The translations under genes were made by a program, and so were the position numbers. Below are positions 4,972 through 7,383 of a DNA stretch of 7,383 nt, one piece after another (positions within the stretch are counted from its first letter, which is position 1; the number at the start of each line of letters is the position of its first letter). A model generated the notes under the pieces. The model was not told the DNA's origin. It did not search any database and worked only from the letters and a program-made list of their open reading frames with translations. Origin of the DNA: Actinomycetes bacterium (GTDB lineage Bacteria > Actinomycetota > Acidimicrobiia > Spongiisociales > UBA5794); the NCBI GenBank assembly GCA_024640745.1, contig JAHEEL010000117.1, positions 1-7,383 on the forward strand, read 5' to 3'.

Positions 4972-6642
4972 TCACTCCGCCGGTGGGTCGCACTCGCTCT
5001 CGCCGGTCGAGCTCTGCGCGATCGCGCCCTCCTCGATGACCTTCGTCACCTTCGCCCGTATCCGCTTGACATCGGGTATCGGGTGGTACTTGTGGTCCCG
5101 CTCCGGTGCGTAGTAGGGCGGGTTGAACCCGACCGTCGCGATGCCGGAGAAGTCCAGCGTCGCCGCAGCGCGCACGAGATCCGGCAGGAACGCAACCGGC
5201 ACATCCGTGACCACGTACCGTTCGATCGCATCGGCGATCGCAGGGAACGAGCGAAGCAGCGTCCACGGATCCGAATCGGCAGCGACCGCGCGCAGCAGAC
5301 ACCTCTGTCGCTGCATCCGCACGTAGTCCGACGACCCTTTTCGTGCCCGCGCGTATGCCAGCGCCTCGGTACCGGACAAGTGGTTCATGCCGGGCTGAAC
5401 GTCCACCGTGGCCCACCGCTCCCCTTCCTCCGGCGGCGAGACCTCCGACTGCAACGCCTCCTGCACATACACGTCGACGCCGCCGACGGCATCGACCAGC
5501 TCGACGAACGCCTTCATGTCCACCAGCACGTAGTAGTCGATGTTGAGACCGGTCATGTGCTCGACGACGTCTCGCAGCGCCGCCATGCCGGGGTCGACCT
5601 CGTCGGGGTACGAACTCGTCCACTTCCGGGTGTATGGGTAGAGGGCATTGATCTGCTCGGGGAAACAGTGACAGGACGAGAACCCCGGCTGGTCGGCGAC
5701 GCCGTCCCCGTTGACGTCGACCCATGTAGCAGGATCGTTCGTCGGCGACAGGCGCCGCTCGAGATCGACGAAAGCACTCCGGAACCGGCGGGGCATCGGT
5801 ATTTGTGCCATGTTGCGCGGAATGCCGAAGAGCGCAGCTTCACCGGTTTGCAGGTCCATCGTGGCCACCATGATCGTGTCCGTCCTCAGACCACCGCGGC
5901 CCGGACCACTGTCGCCGCCGGCGAGGAGAAACGTGAGCCGGTCGGCGTCCACCCGCTCCTCGAACGGCAGGAACGGGGCAGCGGCCGCCACCGGGGCGTT
6001 GATCTCGGGCCGAGCGTCGATGGCTTCGGGATCGCCGAGACCGGGGCGGAAGATCAGGTTCCTCGCCGGAGGGCCTTCCGTGGTGGTGGTCGTCACCATC
6101 GGCACGGTGGTCGTGGTCGTCGTGGTGGACTCGACGGTCAACGGGTCGGGGACGATGTCGGCCTCCGGCGACGGAGGAGCGAGAGTGACGGGAACGTCGG
6201 ACGATTCTGCCGATACGAAGACCCGATCGATGAAGAGAACGCTGCGGAACGCGTAGGCCGCGACGGCGACGTGCGGAATCGCCACAAGGGCAACCAACGC
6301 AACGAGCACCACGCGCGACCAGCGGCCGCCCGCACCGTCGGCCACGAGGCGGTAGGCATCGGTGACGGCAAACACGCGCCACCCAAGGAGCGCGATGTTC
6401 ACGACGATGAGCGTCCACAGGACCGAGGGCCGGACCGCCAGCTCGAGGACCCCCACGGCCCCATCCCACACAGCGAGTGCGCCGACGATCAGCAGCAACA
6501 GCATCGGCGCCGCAACGAGGAAGCCGCGCGCGATCCGGCCGGCATACCACTGTCCCGTCCCGGGAATCAGAGCGGAGAAGGCGGCGGCAACGCCCGGCTT
6601 CCTGGTGCGCTCAGCCGCTCCGTTCGTTGCCTCTCCGTCCAT
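4972..6642 (-). CDS. LytR-CpsA-Psr (LCP) family envelope polymer transferase with N-terminal membrane domain
   Basis: LCP enzymes transfer glycopolymers from lipid carriers to peptidoglycan or arabinogalactan outside the membrane. This 556-residue protein has three parts. A membrane domain (about 17-135) contains AAFSALIPGTGQWYAGR, reminiscent of small 'PGxGQxYxG' membrane modules, and strong helices near 41-59, 73-91 and 111-131. A linker has two Thr runs (173-179, 184-188). The LCP domain (about 235-455) has LRTDTIMVATMD (252-263), GIPRN (273-277, where IPRD is usual), INALYP (331-336), VDAVGGVDVYV (383-393), LSGTEALAYARAR (422-434) and DYVRMQRQRC (439-448). Between IPRN and INALY lies an unusually long segment with DVNGDGVAD (309-317), a calcium-loop-like motif, and CHC (324-326). 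Cys448 and Cys551 are shared with the neighbouring paralog. ATG 6642 follows a TAGGTT promoter motif by 7 nt, suggesting a leaderless transcript. The exact polymer is unknown. Confidence 0.92.
   Translation of the reverse strand: MDGEATNGAAERTRKPGVAAAFSALIPGTGQWYAGRIARGFLVAAPMLLLLIVGALAVWDGAVGVLELAVRPSVLWTLIVVNIALLGWRVFAVTDAYRLVADGAGGRWSRVVLVALVALVAIPHVAVAAYAFRSVLFIDRVFVSAESSDVPVTLAPPSPEADIVPDPLTVESTTTTTTTVPMVTTTTTEGPPARNLIFRPGLGDPEAIDARPEINAPVAAAAPFLPFEERVDADRLTFLLAGGDSGPGRGGLRTDTIMVATMDLQTGEAALFGIPRNMAQIPMPRRFRSAFVDLERRLSPTNDPATWVDVNGDGVADQPGFSSCHCFPEQINALYPYTRKWTSSYPDEVDPGMAALRDVVEHMTGLNIDYYVLVDMKAFVELVDAVGGVDVYVQEALQSEVSPPEEGERWATVDVQPGMNHLSGTEALAYARARKGSSDYVRMQRQRCLLRAVAADSDPWTLLRSFPAIADAIERYVVTDVPVAFLPDLVRAAATLDFSGIATVGFNPPYYAPERDHKYHPIPDVKRIRAKVTKVIEEGAIAQSSTGESECDPPAE
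6079..6126 (-). repeat. Simple-sequence stretch encoding the Thr-rich linker
   Basis: ACG/ACC codon repeats (GTGGTCGT-type on the + strand) encode seven Thr, then VPMV, then five Thr. It is a low-complexity linker between the membrane domain and the extracellular LCP domain, probably prone to length variation and possibly a glycosylation site. Confidence 0.7.
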
Positions 6643-6649
6643 GCCCTAC

Positions 6650-6655
6650 AACCTA
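6650..6655 (-). promoter_or_regulatory. Candidate leaderless promoter -10 (TAGGTT) of the LCP gene
   Basis: TAGGTT (- strand) fits TAnnnT. Seven bases (GTAGGGC) separate it from ATG 6642, so the expected start of transcription is the A of the ATG. The wider motif CGGTTGATCGATAGGTTG closely resembles CGGTTGATAGGTTG before the DUF2461 gene. No good -35 hexamer is visible at 16-18 nt; that space is taken by the dyad at 6666-6685. A Shine-Dalgarno of normal spacing is absent. Confidence 0.45.
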
Positions 6656-6665
6656 TCGATCAACC

Positions 6666-6685
6666 GCGCAAAGAGCGACTTGCGC
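6666..6685. promoter_or_regulatory. Dyad GCGCAA-N8-TTGCGC in the -35 region of the LCP gene (possible operator)
   Basis: GCGCAA (6666-6671) and TTGCGC (6680-6685) are perfect inverted half-sites with centres 14 nt apart, beginning 10 nt upstream of the candidate -10. The size and position suit a dimeric regulator that represses by covering the -35 region or that activates a promoter lacking a -35. The regulator is unknown. Confidence 0.35.
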
Positions 6686-6728
6686 ACGAGTGGCGGGCTG
6701 ATGCAGCAGGTGGTGAGCCGCAAGCGCA

Positions 6729-6745
6729 GGCCCGCGACCCGGGCC
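6729..6745 (-). terminator. All-GC hairpin after the upstream LCP gene
   Basis: GGCCCG (6729-6734) and CGGGCC (6740-6745) pair perfectly over a 5-nt loop, starting 17 nt past the stop codon of the LCP gene at 6763. No U-tract follows. It may end or pause that transcript before the separate promoter of the next LCP gene. Confidence 0.4.
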
Positions 6746-6762
6746 GGCGAAACCAGCGCTTC

Positions 6763-7383
6763 TCAAATCCGGCACTCGGTCTCATCGCCGGATCCGCTCG
6801 TGTCGGAGAACTCGCCGTCGATGATTTGCTGGACCGTTGCTCGGATGGCAGCGAGATCCGGGATCGGCTGGTTGCGGTGGTTCGCGGTCGGGGCGTAGTC
6901 CGGCGGAGCGAATCCAACGGTGACGATGTCATCGAAGTCGAGCGCCGCCGCGTGACCTACCAGCGTTGGCACGTGCTCGAGCGGGATATCGGTGCGCACC
7001 GAAGACTTCACCGCACGCGAGAGTGCGGCGAATCGACTCACGATGGTGACCGGGTCGGCGCTGGCTGCTACCGCCTTGAGCATGCATCGCTGCCGCGTCA
7101 TCCGCACGTAGTCGTTGCTCGTCTTGCGCTCCCGCACGTAGGCGAGGGCTTCGTGGCCGTTGAGTCTGCGCCACCCGGGCTTGATGTTGACCGTGATCCA
7201 GTCCTCGCCCTCACGCGCCGGCGATACCTCGGTGCTGATGGTTCGCGTCACGTAGGTGCGGACACCACCCAGGGCGTCGACCACCCGAACGAATCCCGAC
7301 ATGTTCACGAGGGCGTAGAAATCGATGTCGATCCCAAGAAGCAGCTCAACGGTGTCTCGCAGGGTTGCCATCCCGGGGTCGAC
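6763..7383 (-). CDS. LytR-CpsA-Psr (LCP) family protein, C-terminal part (5' end outside window)
   Basis: The frame is open to the window edge (206 codons visible); the ATG at 7371 is internal, because the preceding codons read VDPG and align with VDPGMAALRD of the neighbouring LCP protein. It shows the end of the LCP domain: GIDIDFYALVNMSGFVRVVDALGGV, LNGHEALAYVRERK and DYVRMTRQRC, then the ALDFDDIVTVGFAPPDYAP tail region. By hand count about 103 of 190 aligned residues (54%) are identical to the protein encoded at 4972-6642 without gaps, so the two are tandem duplicates. It also keeps the Cys of RQRC and a Cys four residues from the end (ETECRI). Its Arg-rich active-site segment (RERK...R..RQR) is intact. 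Membrane anchor and promoter lie outside the window. Confidence 0.9.
   Translation of the reverse strand, partial: VDPGMATLRDTVELLLGIDIDFYALVNMSGFVRVVDALGGVRTYVTRTISTEVSPAREGEDWITVNIKPGWRRLNGHEALAYVRERKTSNDYVRMTRQRCMLKAVAASADPVTIVSRFAALSRAVKSSVRTDIPLEHVPTLVGHAAALDFDDIVTVGFAPPDYAPTANHRNQPIPDLAAIRATVQQIIDGEFSDTSGSGDETECRI

Noticed and set aside
2997..5039. A 680-codon open frame on the + strand opposite the DUF2461, DUF190 and crcB genes
   Set aside because: It is antisense to four genes with clear family motifs; its translation is rich in Arg and low-complexity segments and shows no recognisable domain. Long antisense frames are expected in high-GC DNA.
4796..5725. Extension of the first crcB frame upstream toward 5725
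   Set aside because: Most of this stretch is antisense-frame shadow of the LCP gene; Fluc homology starts only just after GTG 4795.
6079..6126. CRISPR-like or satellite repeat
   Set aside because: It is an in-frame Thr codon run in the LCP linker, with no spacers or regular unit.
7369..7371. ATG at 7371 as the start of the right-hand LCP gene
   Set aside because: The codons before it (VDPG) align with the paralog, so the ATG is internal and the gene continues past the window edge.

Overview
This is high-GC bacterial DNA, most likely from an actinobacterium (Actinomycetota). The LytR-CpsA-Psr (LCP) proteins with threonine-runs as linkers, the GTG starts, the GTGA gene overlaps and the promoter-like hexamers sitting 6-7 nt before ATG codons all fit Actinomycetota, and perhaps Acidimicrobiia. 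The class-level guess is inference only; no rRNA or other marker is present.

Layout. On the + strand (1-2928) there is the tail of a GalU-type UTP-glucose-1-phosphate uridylyltransferase, closed by a hairpin that contains its own stop codon. A two-gene carbohydrate operon follows: transaldolase (tal) and phosphoglucose isomerase (pgi), joined by a GTGA overlap. The remainder is on the - strand. Read in transcription order from the right edge it holds: the C-terminal part of one LCP protein (6763-7383, cut by the window); a second, paralogous and complete LCP protein (4972-6642); two tandem CrcB/Fluc fluoride-channel subunits (4388-4795 and 4014-4391, also GTGA-coupled); a DUF190 PII-like protein (3669-4004); and a DUF2461 protein of unknown function (2925-3617). 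The two blocks converge, and the stop codons of pgi and the DUF2461 gene interlock in a single CTAG.

How the genes fit together. Transaldolase and Pgi link the non-oxidative pentose phosphate pathway to glucose-6-phosphate, and GalU draws on glucose-1-phosphate for UDP-glucose and cell-envelope polymers. LCP enzymes attach such polymers to peptidoglycan or arabinogalactan, so envelope building is a loose common theme at both ends. The crcB-crcB-DUF190 cluster is a fluoride-resistance module with two different channel subunits.

There is no mobile element, CRISPR array, tRNA or rRNA that I can see, and no gene-free stretch longer than 300 bases. I see no clearly new system. The best leads are: an LCP domain carrying an insertion with a calcium-loop-like motif (DVNGDGVAD) and a CHC pair; a conserved cysteine pair in both LCP paralogs; a dyad in the -35 region of the complete LCP gene; a TAGGTT promoter motif shared by two - strand genes that suggests leaderless mRNAs; and a tal-pgi gene pair that looks like the split form of the known Tal-Pgi fusion enzyme.
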